Below are positions 1-10,827 of a stretch of DNA of 64,000 bases, piece by piece. The notes beneath the pieces were generated by a model. The model did no database searches. It worked only from the letters and a program-made list of their open reading frames with translations, and had not been told where the DNA came from. The first letter of the stretch is position 1, and each line of letters begins with the position of its first letter. Source of the stretch: Typhlomys cinereus (taxonomy: Eukaryota; Chordata; Mammalia; Rodentia; Platacanthomyidae); the NCBI GenBank assembly GCA_023101885.1, contig JALPQD010000248.1:335423-399422 (forward strand), in the 5' to 3' direction. The translations under genes were made by a program, and so were the position numbers.

Positions 1-679
1 AATCCATATAAGTCACATGGAATGAGGTCTTGAGGAATGAAACACTGTAGATTATGTGAGGTTCAATACACTCTCAGCTCTGCTGACATGAAATGTGCCA
101 ACATGATTAGATCTGTGAGCTGATTAAGTAAAGAATATGCAATAAATATCAGCAGACAGTCGATGAGATATGAATGGAGAAGTCTCCTTTCAACAGACAC
201 ATTTCATCAGAGGAGTCCAATATATTACTACTCATCAATATCATCAGGTCATCATATCAAAATGTCAGCTGTCAGTGGCTTTACTGCAGGTTGAATATCA
301 TGGTCGTTGTAGTCTTGCTGATTAATTAAGTGGTTGTTTGGGTTTAAATAGGATTTTTATTATATGATTTCTTATTTAATTTTTCATTTCTATATTTTTC
401 TCTCCATGGGGCTGAAGTTTCTCACATTGGATTGATTTCACCATTTACAAAAACAACAAAGTTACTTTGAATTTCAGCTCAATAATTTTTTAAAGGTTTC
501 AACTCAGTGTAGGCATTCTTTCTCATTTAGAATAAAGAACAATATAATTCACATCAATTTCTATGTGGATGGAGCCACACTATTTCTGTCATCTGTAGGT
601 TAGTGCTGCATTTCATAAGACTAATAAGTGATTTCTTATTGCCAGTGTCTTCATTAGTAAATATCGTTTCCCTCTTTTA
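1..679. other. Unique AT-rich DNA, no gene seen
   Basis: I see no repeat family, splice-flanked exon or reading frame worth naming. A 140-codon frame that starts at 603 runs straight into the L1 3' UTR that follows and is not a gene. Confidence 0.5.
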
Positions 680-693
680 CTTCATTTATTATT
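680..693. repeat. Left TSD of inverted L1
   Basis: The 14 bases cttcatttattatt recur exactly at 2508-2521. They bracket the L1 insertion between them and mark it as one integration event. Confidence 0.85.
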
Positions 694-706
694 TTTTTAT
701 TTCCAC

Positions 707-1021
707 TCATACAAACTTAAAAGGTACACCGGGCCTCCCTCCCTCCAACCCCCTGTACTCCTGTACCCCTCTCCATCCCCTAGTGCCTCCCCCTCCCATA
801 ACTGGAGCATCCTTCAATGTGCATGCCAGACTCTCCTCTGGGTCCTCCTCTCTGATGATGTACAAGGACCCAGTGGCATTTCCCAGAACATTTTCCTGTG
901 TTATCATTAAGCATAGGAACACTACTGTGGCTGTCAATCCCTTGCCTCCCAGGATCTTAGTGCCTTTACCAAATGCTAGACTTTGTGAGGTCAATAGTGT
1001 GTTGGACATTGCGCAGGGCAT
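707..1021 (-). other. Open frame within L1 3' UTR (sense strand)
   Basis: A 104-codon frame in the sense direction of L1 includes the stretch KGTKILGGKGLTATVVFLC and ends in the G-rich tract. Homologous frames occur in other L1 3' UTR copies of this window (3776-4099, 9175-9381 and 60256-60453). The copies share ancestry, so openness is not independent evidence of coding. Whether it is ever translated is unknown. Confidence 0.3.
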
Positions 1022-1559
1022 GTAAAGTCCAAATATGATTGCTTCAGCCCTAACTTCTCTGGAGTATCTTGCATATCATTGCTCCTCCCATCCTTGTGCT
1101 CTTACAATCTTACCACCCCCTCTTCCGCAAATTTCCCTGAACTTCAGGATGGGTAGAGATTAGGCTAGCCTAGTTCCAGGTGGTTGATATAGAGTCTCTG
1201 AAGTTCTGGATTATGGTTCGTTGATTTTTTTTCAGTTTTGCTGCTCCTGCAATGCCCTTGGCTCCACCCTGATGGGTATTGGATGTCACCCCTGGCCAGA
1301 GATAAAAACCTGTTCAATTAAAGTCTTGTTATAAGAGTATATTCAAAGGTAGATGTAATAAAAGTAGGAAACCGCGGTGAGGGAGGGGGTCAATCACCAT
1401 CTGCGAAATGGTTACTTCTTTCTATCTGCCAGACTGTACACCCTCCCCTTCTGGTAAGATCATACCCCCAGTTGTACATGATCAGGAAGGAAAGTCTGTG
1501 AACTTAACCAGATTGGGCTACGCCAACAGTTCCTAATAGCCCAGTCACTGCTACCAAAT

Positions 1560-2360
1560 CTCAACAGTTGGGATCTGGTGAAATTAGAGAGTTTTTTTCA
1601 GATAAAGACATTGTAACATGAGCTCAAAGGCAACCCAGAGAATGGGAGAAAATCTTCACTAACCACATATCTGATAGAGCTCTATTATCCAGAGTGCACA
1701 AAGAACTTAGAAAACTAAACACTAAGGAAACAAATGGCCCAATTAAAAATGGGCCCTGGAACTTAAAAGAAAATTTACCAGGGATGAAATTAAAATGTTT
1801 AACAAATATCTTAAAAAATGCTCCACATCCTTAGCCATCAGGGAAATGCAAATCAAAACTTCCCTGAGATATCATCTCACCCTGGTCAGGATGGCAAAAA
1901 TCCACAATACAAACAACAACAAATGCTGGAGAGGATGCGGAGAGTGGGGAACTCTCCTACATTGCTGGTGGGAATGCAGGCTCATACAGCCACTCTGGCG
2001 AGCTGTCTGGAGATTCTTAAGGAAACTAAAGATTGAAATGCCATATGACCCTGCTATTCCACTTTTGGTAATAATGCCCCATACAGCAAAAATTCTCCTT
2101 GATAGCAAAAGCATGACCATATTCATAGCAGCACTGTTTACAATAGCAAACTCATGGAATCAACTCAGATGTCCAACATTGATGAGTGGATAAGGAAACG
2201 TGGTACATCTATACAATGGAATACTACTCAGCCATTAAAAATGATGAATTAATGAAATTTGCCGGGAAATGGATGGAATTAGAAACAATTATATTGAGTG
2301 AAGTATCCCAGACCTAGAAAATTATGCACCATATGTACTCCCTAATAGGTGGCTCCTAGT
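1560..2360 (+). pseudogene. L1 ORF2 C-terminal fragment, broken
   Basis: Recognisable segments of the ORF2p carboxyl region include NSWDLVKLESF, EWEKIFTNHISDRALLS, WYIYTMEYYSAIKNDE and the terminal SLIGGS just before a TAG. Several stops and frame breaks interrupt it. It is on the plus strand because this half of the element is inverted. The intact family protein is an endonuclease and reverse transcriptase. Only the C-terminal cysteine-rich part is present here. Confidence 0.8.
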
Positions 2361-2507
2361 ACCAAAACCCACTTAGAGACACTCAAAGATAAACCTCTGT
2401 AATACCTACAGTAATTGCTAAGATTATGAACAGGAGGGATGGGGAAGGAGGGCCACACCAAAAACAAGGAGAGAGGGGACCATGTTACAGCAGAGATAAT
2501 AGGCCTC

Positions 2508-2521
2508 CTTCATTTATTATT
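2508..2521. repeat. Right TSD of inverted L1
   Basis: Exact copy of 680-693. It defines the right edge of the L1 insertion. Confidence 0.85.
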
Positions 2522-2524
2522 GTT

Positions 2525-2835
2525 ATATTTCATTTATGTCTTTTTAAATGAATTAATTTGTGTGGGTGTGTGTGCGTGTGTGTGGTGCGTGTGCATGTGT
2601 GTGTGTGTGTGTGGTGTGTGTGTGTCAGAGGGCACTATGACCCTATGGAGGACTAAAGGTGACTTTGGGAACTATCCTGGTTTGCTTCTACTTCCTTTTA
2701 CTTCTCTCTGGAATTTCCCAGGCTCTGCGAACCAAGGCCAAGTACAGGCTGCTGATGTTTCTACCTGGGTGTTTACAGGAGACTTTCTGCTTGCTAGGCA
2801 GTCTTGATGCCTGAGCCATATCTCCAGGCTTGTTT
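2525..2835 (-). mobile_element. Diverged B2-superfamily SINE
   Basis: Read on the minus strand it starts with a tRNA-like head (agatatggctcaggcatc) and passes through a body shared with other SINEs here (cccaaagtcacc, ccctctgac). It ends in a (CA)n run, seen as (GT)n at about 2565-2625, and an A/T-rich tail. It lies just right of the L1 TSD. No clear TSD of its own was found. Confidence 0.7.
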
Positions 2836-3715
2836 GCATTTTTCAAGACGGAGTCTTAGGTACCCTAATCTGATCGCACATTGTAGCTGAGTATAACTTC
2901 TCGAACTTCTGACATTGCTGAGTGATCAGATTAAACTTTTAGACACCATATGTGCTTTACATGGGAATATTGATTGAATTCAAGGCCAAGGCAAGCATTG
3001 CCAATAATGAAGCTATATCTCCAGACAACATTGCCTTATTTATTTGAGTGATATCTGTTATGCTCAGACTTGACCTTGCTTTTGACTTCACCCATTAGTG
3101 GAGTCTGTGGAATCACTCATCAGCATCCATCTCCCATGACAGAAAGTGAAACTTACACTTTTTGCACACATTGTTCTTGCATTTTTGTTCATCAGAGAGT
3201 TGGTAATTTTATTCTGCAATGGTAATTAATGGTAATGTTATTGCATGATGTTTTATTTGGACTGCATTTCTTTTTTTTCTTTCTATTCATACAACTTTAA
3301 CAGGTACATTCTGATAAATTCTCTACATACAGTGAAAGCATTACTTGTTCGTATCAGGACTTAGAAAACACAATATAGGAGAGATCATGTGGTCCATTCT
3401 TCACTGCAGGATTATCTATTACTGATAGAGTTAGGCAGAAGGGGAGTCCTGCTTTAGTTGTTTCCTACCATAAGCCCCACAAGGCCCAAGTTAATAGTTC
3501 CAATAATGACACATATAACCTTATTTAAACTCAATGGCTCAAAGCAAGATGAAAAGTTATGAATCTTGGGACAGCATTGATAGGGAGTAGTATATGTTAA
3601 TAGGAATGGGAGAGAAAAAAACAGTAGGGAGGAGAGTAGTAAGAATGCATTCGATACATGCATGAAATGTTCAAAAATGAACTTAGTCAATAAATGAAAA
3701 AAAGGAAATGCATTT
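2836..3715. other. Mostly unique DNA, possible tiny L1 3' end
   Basis: No gene seen. At about 3266-3312 the words ctattcataca and ttaacaggtaca resemble the first 40 bases of the young L1 3' end, but the match stops after that, so I do not call an element. Confidence 0.35.
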
Positions 3716-4590
3716 TATTTTTATTTTTTTAATTTTTTTATTTAAATTTTTATTATTATTTCCGCTCATACAAAATTAATAGGCACCAGTTTCTCCCTCC
3801 CGCCTCCCCATCCCCCTGCTCCCCCTCCCCTCACCTCTCTCTCCCATCCCCCAGTGCCTCCCCCCCCCAATCCCTGGAGAATCCTTTAATGTGCATGCCA
3901 GACTCTCCTCTGGGCCCTCCTCTCCGATACTACAAGGACCCAGTGGCATTTTCCTGAACCCTTTCCTTTCCTGTGTTCCCCTTAAGCATAGGAACACTGC
4001 TGTGGCTGTCAATCCCTTCCCTCCAAGGATCTTGGTGCCTTTAGCAGATGCTAGACTTTGTGGGTCAATAGTGTGTTGGACATTGAGCAGGGCATGCAAA
4101 GTCCAATTATGATTGCTTCGGCCCTAACTTGTGTGAGTATCTTGCATATCATTGTTCCTCCCATCCTTGTGCTCTTACAATCTACCACCCCCTCTTCCAC
4201 AAATTTCCCTGAGCTTTAGGATGGGGAGAGATTAGGCTGGCCTAGTTCCAGGTGGGTTGATATAGAGTCTCTGAAGTTCTGGATTATGGTTTGTTGATTT
4301 TCTTTTGCCAGTTTTGCTGCTCCTGCAATGTCCTTCACTCATCCTGATGAGTATTGTATATCACCCCCCTGGCCAGAGACAAAAAGCTGTTAAACTGGAG
4401 TCTTGTTATAAGAGCACATTCAAAGGTAGATGTAATAAAAGTAGGAAACCGCAGTGAGGGAGGGGGTCAATCACCCATTTGCAAAATGGTTACTTTTTAT
4501 CTGCCAGACTATATGCCCTCCCCTTCTGGTGAGATCATACCCCATCAATTATAAATGATCAGGAACGAAAGTCTGTGAACTTAACCAGAT
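3716..4590 (-). mobile_element. 5'-truncated LINE-1, 3' UTR only
   Basis: The minus strand carries the full young-type L1 3' UTR: the A-rich tail at 3716-3770, the G-rich polypurine tract at 3790-3870, then the conserved body up to cttaaccagat at 4590. It contains no ORF2 sequence. The break falls at the same L1 position as the inversion junction of the element at 694. I found no convincing TSD. Confidence 0.8.
3776..4099 (-). other. Open frame within L1 3' UTR (sense strand)
   Basis: A 107-codon frame homologous to that at 707-1021, sharing AKGTKILGGKGLTATAVFLC and EESLACTLKD. A short insertion of cctttcctttcc-type sequence alters its middle. It is probably a by-product of base composition, as discussed in the findings. 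Confidence 0.25.
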
Positions 4591-6180
4591 TTCCTAATTT
4601 CACAAACATCCCTGTCTCACCTCTTTCCCTCCTTCCTACTTCCCCCTTCCTCTCCCATCTTCCTCTCCTTTAACTAATTCAGGTCTCCCCTCTTATTTCC
4701 TGCCTGTCTGCTTATGTGGGCTCCAGGGTTTCCTTCTGATTATCTGCTCTAGTAAGGGCTCAGGCCTCTGAGGCCCTTTCCTTGGGGAGACCCACTAGAC
4801 TTTCACTGTCTAGTTTTTAATCCCTAAGTTTTCACTAATGTAGTTATTTCTCCTGTAGTTATCACCAGTCCTATTATTACAATATATCTATTACACCCCA
4901 ATGTGGTTATTGCTTTTATCACCTTGACACTCATGAATGCATGTGCTCACATTTGACAATGCATTCCATTAATCAGTTCTAAGTGTTCTAAGTGGTGTGT
5001 TCTTTTATTTGTTAGAATATAGAAGAAAAATGTTTCTTTATAGGTGTACTAAAGACTTAAGTTGACACGTCTATCTAACTGGCATATTCTCATATAATTT
5101 ATTTCTTAAATTGATATGTAATGATCTTTTACCATCCATAATTGGGTGTTTGAATGCACCATGTCTGCTATTAAGTAGCATCGTATCTCCTTGCAATGAA
5201 AGTGAAAATACATTTGTCTGGATTCTGTTTTTGCTATGCTCTTCCATTATAAATTTTAAAACATTACATATGAAACACTAGAAAATTCTCCATTTACAAA
5301 CACTTCAGTATCTCCTTTTCTTTATAATTATGGAGTGGAATGTAATGATAAAACACACAAGACTAAACATTAGAATGGGTATCTATATGATGCATTTGTA
5401 GATTTTAATGAGCTTCATCTGAAAGATTTTCTGGGGTATTCAAAGTGATTACTTGCTAACAGGAAAGCTTTTAGGAAATACGTCTGGACTGTTATTCATA
5501 GTTACACTTAAAGTGATAGCATGGGTAAAATCATAGTGTGGGGCAGATTAAGAATGATAATTTAACAGAGATTTTAGTAGTCCCTTGAGGAACACTGACA
5601 TTTGGAGATTATAGACAAGGAACCAAATGTGAGTTAGCAGGAGAACTAAGTGCATTTAATGTCACAGAAATGAAAGCAAAGCACTTTAAATACAGGAGAA
5701 TTCACAGAAGTCAGCAAAGATCTCAACAATAACAAGGTTTGAGAAGCAAGTCATTTCCAATCATGCTAAAAAGCTAATTTTCTAATAAGTTCAGCTTTAT
5801 CTTGGTGGGAACTATGTAGAAATTAGTATAAGTCACAGATTCTGGGCTTTAGATAGTAATCAATAGAAGAAATCTTTTTAATTCTTGAAATTAAAGAAGT
5901 ATTTTAAAGGAATCACGGGTTTTAATATTTACATCCCATTGACCAAAGGTTTTTTTTTTTTTTCCATGTGGCAAAACTACTACAAGAAACTACTGCACTA
6001 GGTACCCATGTCAAAAATTCCCACTACATAATCTTCCTAAGAAGCAGAGAATAAAGGGTTGAGATCATGAGGGTTGAGACCATCCCATCACACTATATAA
6101 ATATTTTAATAAAGTAGGTGAAGTGATCTAACTCATCCCATCTACAATAAAACATGTAGCAATAAAGAATGCTTTATGAT
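4591..6180. other. Unique DNA with a pyrimidine-rich stretch
   Basis: 4605-4680 is rich in C and T and may be the end of an older L1 3' UTR, though nothing else supports that. The remainder is AT-rich and shows no gene or repeat I recognise apart from a T run at 5950-5963. Confidence 0.4.
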
Positions 6181-6480
6181 TTTTGATAGTTTTTATATTC
6201 TTTCAGTTTCATACATATATACAAGGTACTTGTTCATACCCACCACCCACTCCCTCTCCAACTTCCTCCAGTCCCCATTACGCAGGCACTTCCCATCTTT
6301 GCTTCTGTTTATAATATTGAACTGAATCCAGTTAGTGAAGTTGTAGTGTGTGGAGGAAAGGGGGTTGTGCGGCCAATTGCAAGAGCATAGGACAGCAAAT
6401 ACACGTCTAAATACAAATGACTCTTCCTCCCCCAGTAGAAGTGGGGCCTCACAGAGTCCTTTATCCACTTCAAAATTTTT
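6181..6480 (-). mobile_element. Possible old L1 3' end
   Basis: T-rich start, then catacatatatacaaggtac followed by a C-rich tract (cccaccacccactccctctc). This resembles the layout of older rodent L1 3' UTRs read in reverse. No ORF2 is attached, so the call is weak. Confidence 0.3.
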
Positions 6481-6900
6481 GGTTTGAAATTTAGTATGTA
6501 TTTAAAATCTTAATAATCATGTCATTTTATCGATATACTTATCATGTAATAAGAGACAGTGATGTGGGTTTAACACCAAGAACAGAACTTCTATTTGAGT
6601 TTGTATTTCACTCATGGAGAATATGTAAGTGCTCCTCACACAGAGCCATTAAAAATCCTGGTTCCAATGATAGACTTGGCAGCTAGGGCCTCCTTTCTTG
6701 TTGATTTGAGTAGTTAACCTCTGCCAGTTAGCACCAAAATATTGGCCTGCAAAATGAGTTTCTGCCAACTATTTAAAACTCATCAGGATTTGGCTGTCTC
6801 TAGCCTTTTAGCTGGAATGCCCCTCAGCTACCACACAGTCAGGAACATAATGATTAAGGCCGACTAATTGAATAGTAAAACAGCAAAGGCCATTTAAATG

Positions 6901-7186
6901 TCAGGTTTTTAAATTTATTTTATTTTATGTGTGTATGAGTGTGTGTGGCTGTCGGAGGGTACTGAGTGTCTCTGTGGAGAACCAAGGATGACTTTGGGAA
7001 TCATCCTGGACTACATCTACCTTCTTTTAAGTTCTATCTGGAATTTCTCTAAGCTTTGCCTACTGAGCCAGAAGTGTAGCTGACATCATTTCTGGGTGGT
7101 GTTATTTTATGTGGGACCTGGGATCTGAAATCAAGACCTTCTGCTTGCAAGACAGGGTCTTAACATCTAAGCCATCTCTCCAGCCT
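6901..7186 (-). mobile_element. Old B2-superfamily SINE with probable TSD
   Basis: On the minus strand it begins ggctggagagatggcttagat and shows a B-box-like segment. The body includes ggtaccctccgacag and it ends in a T/A-rich tail. The flanks share atttaaatg (6892-6900) and ttttaaatg (7186-7194), a probable short TSD. Confidence 0.75.
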
Positions 7187-7194
7187 TTTAAATG

Positions 7195-8084
7195 CTTGTT
7201 TGTTGACTTTCAAGAGTCTGGGGTTTCCTCTGTTGATAAAGCTTCTGTATGTCATGGACTGAGAGGTCGAGCAGGGGCTCGAACAATTACTTCTAGGGAA
7301 AATAGCACTGTAGTGTGTGTCCAGAGTGGCAAAGGGGGAAATCATATAAAAAGGATGTGCTTGGTGGAAGAAAAATAGAATGGTTGGGTTTTGTACCTAT
7401 AAGCACTCAGAAGTGACATCCATCCTCATCTTTTTTATCTTTCTTTCTAAGCCTGTTTCTTTCCAATTTTCAAAAGATATGACACAGAATGACACAGCCG
7501 AACATCAAGGTACATAAATCTCCAGAGGTCCAATTTCGATTGTTTTCTGGTGTTATTCTTGACAAATAGTTCACTTCAAAGAAAAGCAAAGTATCTATGG
7601 GAACATTTATTCCCTGAATTCACTCACTCAATTATGATATTTTACTTACATTCTTGACTACAGATCTTCTAAAATATGTGTATGTAAATTCAACATCTAT
7701 TCAATTAGGAACAAAAAAATATTCCTTGAGAATCATTTTTGGTTCGATTTTTTGCAGCTTTTCTTCAACTTCTCTTCCACTCTCTACTGAGATGCAGTTA
7801 TGAAGGACATACCAGGTATCCTTTTTTCCTAGTTAAGAGTGTAACATATTTCCTGAATTGGTAATGGTTAGTTCTTCCTATGCCTTTATCTACAGATCAA
7901 TCATGGCAAACCACTTTGGCAATGTCTCCAAGAAGGGTATCCAAATTTTGGAAGTATGCATTTCATCAATATTAATACAAAATCAAAACTAAAAGCATGT
8001 TCCTATTCTTTCCAATGGCTAAAATAACACGTTTGTAAATATGACATTAAAGTTTAGAGTTCAAATAAAATTTGGTGGGATAGG
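7195..8084. other. Unique DNA, no gene seen
   Basis: Short frames at 7109-7378 overlap the SINE and are not supported as genes. No other feature was recognised. Confidence 0.4.
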
Positions 8085-8330
8085 ACTTCAGCAATGAGAC
8101 TCCAATGGCATAACTTGGTGGATAAGACATGCTGACCCGAGTTTGGTCCCCAGAAACCAACATGGTGGAAGGAGATAAAAGACTTCCGAAAGTTGCCTGC
8201 CTCATGAACTTTTTGTATACTCCATGGTAAACATGGGAGAGTTCTCTCCTTCCATCTCCCTCTTGCTCTCCCTTTCTCAAATAAATAAGTAAATAAGTAA
8301 ATAAATAAATAAATATAGCATACATAAATC
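8085..8330 (+). mobile_element. B3/B2-like SINE
   Basis: A B-box-like gagtttggtccccagaaacc, then catggtggaaggagataaaag and acttccgaaagttgcctg, match the body of B3-type rodent SINEs. It ends in a CT-rich stretch and (AAAT)n at 8280-8312. It is well diverged, with the left edge estimated. Confidence 0.65.
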
Positions 8331-9021
8331 ATTAAAGAAAAGGAATAATCTCATTCTGTAGTAAGACAAACTCTCTTAAACTGTTGGTAATTTTGTTATG
8401 CATGAGCAGCTTTCTACCAGTATTGTGTCATTTGACTCTGAACTAAAAAAAATACCAAAATTAGTCATTTCAAAAATTACCTCAACATTTGAGCACTAGT
8501 CTTTTCCATATATTGATGCTTGCTATTATTATTATGGTTATTATTACTAATAGTAGTAGTGCTAATAGTGAACATTGGTATCCTATGCAATCAAGATGAC
8601 ACCACACTGTTTAAGTAGCTAAAAATGATATTGAACTTCTGGTCCTTCTCTTTCTATTTCCTGACAGTTAGAAGTGCAACAAGGAATTATCACACTCATG
8701 TAATGTAGTAATGGAAATTCATGTGGTCTTCCTGCATGCTAGAGAAATACTCTGCCCCCTTGGTTATACACCCATACTTGTTTTGATATTGTTGAATACA
8801 TGAGGCTGAACTTTACTTACTGAATATGTCATAATTTATTTTCCTAAAGATCCTTTAGATCCTCTGCCTTAGTATAACAAGGATAACAAGGAAGACGCAT
8901 TATGTCCTTTTATACAGGCCGCAGGATGAGTGAACGCTGCTATGCATGGATCTGATCAAGACCAGTGGGAAAATTTGGAGCATTGTGGGTCATTTTCTTT
9001 ATATCGATATTTATGAAATAT
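8331..9021. other. Unique AT-rich DNA
   Basis: No gene or repeat recognised. It includes short ATT/AGT runs at 8525-8565. Confidence 0.4.
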
Positions 9022-9035
9022 TGCTTCATCCTTTT
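9022..9035. repeat. Left TSD of 6.7-kb L1
   Basis: tgcttcatcctttt here pairs with tgcatcatcctttt at 15761-15774 (one mismatch in 14). This defines the limits of the long L1 between them. Confidence 0.8.
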
Positions 9036-9174
9036 TTGTTATTTCCACTCATACAAACTTAACAGGTACACCGCTCCCTTACCTCCCTCCACCCCCCCAC
9101 TCGCCAGTTCCCCCTCCTCCTCCCCCCTCCCTCCCCATTCCCCAGTGCCTCCCCTCTGATCCCCAGAGCATCCT

Positions 9175-9381
9175 TTAATGTGCATGCCAAACTCTCCTCT
9201 CGGTCCTCCTCTCCAATGAGGTGCAAGGACCAGTGGCATTTCCCAGAACCCTTTCCTGTGTTCCCCTTAAGCTTAGGAACACTACTATGGCTGTCAACTC
9301 CTTGCCTCCAAGGATCCTATTGCCTTTAGCCCATGCTAGACTTTGTGGGGTCAATAATGTGTTGGACATTGCACAGGGCAT
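9175..9381 (-). other. Open frame within L1 3' UTR (sense strand)
   Basis: A 68-codon frame homologous to 707-1021 (AKGNRILGGKELTAIVVFLS), shortened by a frame break. It is listed because it recurs, without evidence of translation. Confidence 0.25.
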
Positions 9382-10631
9382 GCAAAGTCCAATTATGATT
9401 GCTTCGTCTCTAATTTGTGTGGAGTATCTTGCATATCATTACTCCTCCTATCCTTGTGCTCTTACAATCTTACCTCCCCTTCTTCCGCAAATTTCCCTGA
9501 GCTTCAGGATAAGGAGAAATTAGGCTGGCCTAGTTCCAGGTGAGTCTCTGATGTTCTGGATTATGGTTCGTTGATTTTTTTTTCCAATTTTGCTGCTCCT
9601 GCAATGCCCTTCACTCCATCCTGATGGGTATTGGATGTCACCCCCTGGCCAGAGATAAAAACCTATTAAACTAGAGTCTTGTTAAGAGTATAATCAAAGG
9701 TAGATGTAATAAATGTAGGAAACTGGAGTGAGGAAGGGGTCAATCACCCATTTGCAAAATGGTTACTTTCTATCTGTCAGACTATATGCCCTCCCCTTCT
9801 GGTAAGATCATAACCTGTCAGTTGCAAATGATCAGGAAGGAAAGTCAGTGAACTTAACCAGATGTCTCATTACTTACTTGCAGTCCTTGATGGAAGCCTA
9901 TTTTCTGTGCTGTAACATGGTCCCCTCTCTCCTTGTTTCTGGTGTGGCCTTCCTTCCCCATCCCTCCTGTTCATAATCTTTGCAATTATTGTAGGTATTA
10001 CAAAGATTTATCTTTGAGTGTCTCTAAGTGGGTTTGGTACTAGGAGCCACCTATTAGGGAGTACATACAGTGCTTAATTTTCTGTGTCTGGGATACTTCA
10101 CTCAATATAATTGTTTCTAATTCCATCCATTTCCCACACATTCCATTAATTCATCATTTTGATGGCTGAGTAGTACTCCATTGTATAGATGTACCACTTT
10201 TTCCTTATCCACTCATCAACTGTTGGACATTTGAGTTGATTCCATGAGTTTGCTCTTGTAAACAGTACTGCTATGAACATGGTTGTGCTTGTGCTATCAA
10301 GGTGAATTTTTGCTGTATGGGGGTTTATTCCCAAAAGTGCAATAGCAGGATCATATGGCATTTCAATCCTTAATTTCTTTAAGAATCTCCAGAAAGCTCG
10401 CCAGTGTTTCTTTGAGCCTGCATTCCCACCAGCAATGTAGGAGAATTCCCCTCCCTCCACATCCTCTCCAGCATTTGTTGTTGTTTGTATTGTGGATTTT
10501 TGCCATCCTGACCGGGGTGAGATGCAGGGAAGTTTTGGTTTGCATTTCCCTGATGGCTAAGGATGTGAAGCATTTTTAAAGATATTTGTTAAACATTTTA
10601 ATTTTATCCCTGGTAACGTTTCTTTTAAGTT

Positions 10632-10647
10632 ACAGGGCCCATTTTTT
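10632..10647. repeat. Left TSD of nested L1 end
   Basis: acagggcccatttttt pairs with acaaggtgcatttttt at 10828-10843 (13 of 16 identical). It lies in ORF2 of the host L1. Confidence 0.7.
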
Positions 10648-10827
10648 TAACATTTTTATTATTATTTCTGCTCATAAAAACTTAATAGGTACACTGGTTC
10701 CTTCCCTCCCTTCTCCTCCCCCTGACCCCCCTGCTCCCCCTCCCATCACACCTCCCTCTCCATCCCCAGTGCCTCTCCTCCCAAACCCCAGAGAATCCTT
10801 TAATGTGCATGCCAGACTCTCCTCTGG
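10648..10827 (-). mobile_element. 180-base L1 3' end nested in L1 ORF2
   Basis: The segment from aacatttttattatt to agactctcctctgg is the last 180 bases of the young L1 3' UTR, including its G-rich tract. It sits inside ORF2 of the larger L1 in the same orientation and has a degenerate TSD. The neighbouring host sequence continues directly when it is removed. Confidence 0.85.

Larger units (their letters stand above)
694..2507 (-). mobile_element. 5'-inverted (twin-primed) LINE-1 insertion
   Basis: From 694 to about 1513 the minus strand reads as an L1 3' UTR ending in a short A-rich tail, seen on the plus strand as the T-rich start near 694. From about 1514 to 2507 the plus strand carries the end of L1 ORF2 and the first part of the 3' UTR. 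The two halves are adjacent parts of one L1 with the upstream half flipped, and only a few tens of bases are lost between them. Perfect 14-base TSDs flank the whole. This is the layout expected of twin priming during target-primed reverse transcription. The ORF2 part has many stops and is dead. Confidence 0.85.
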
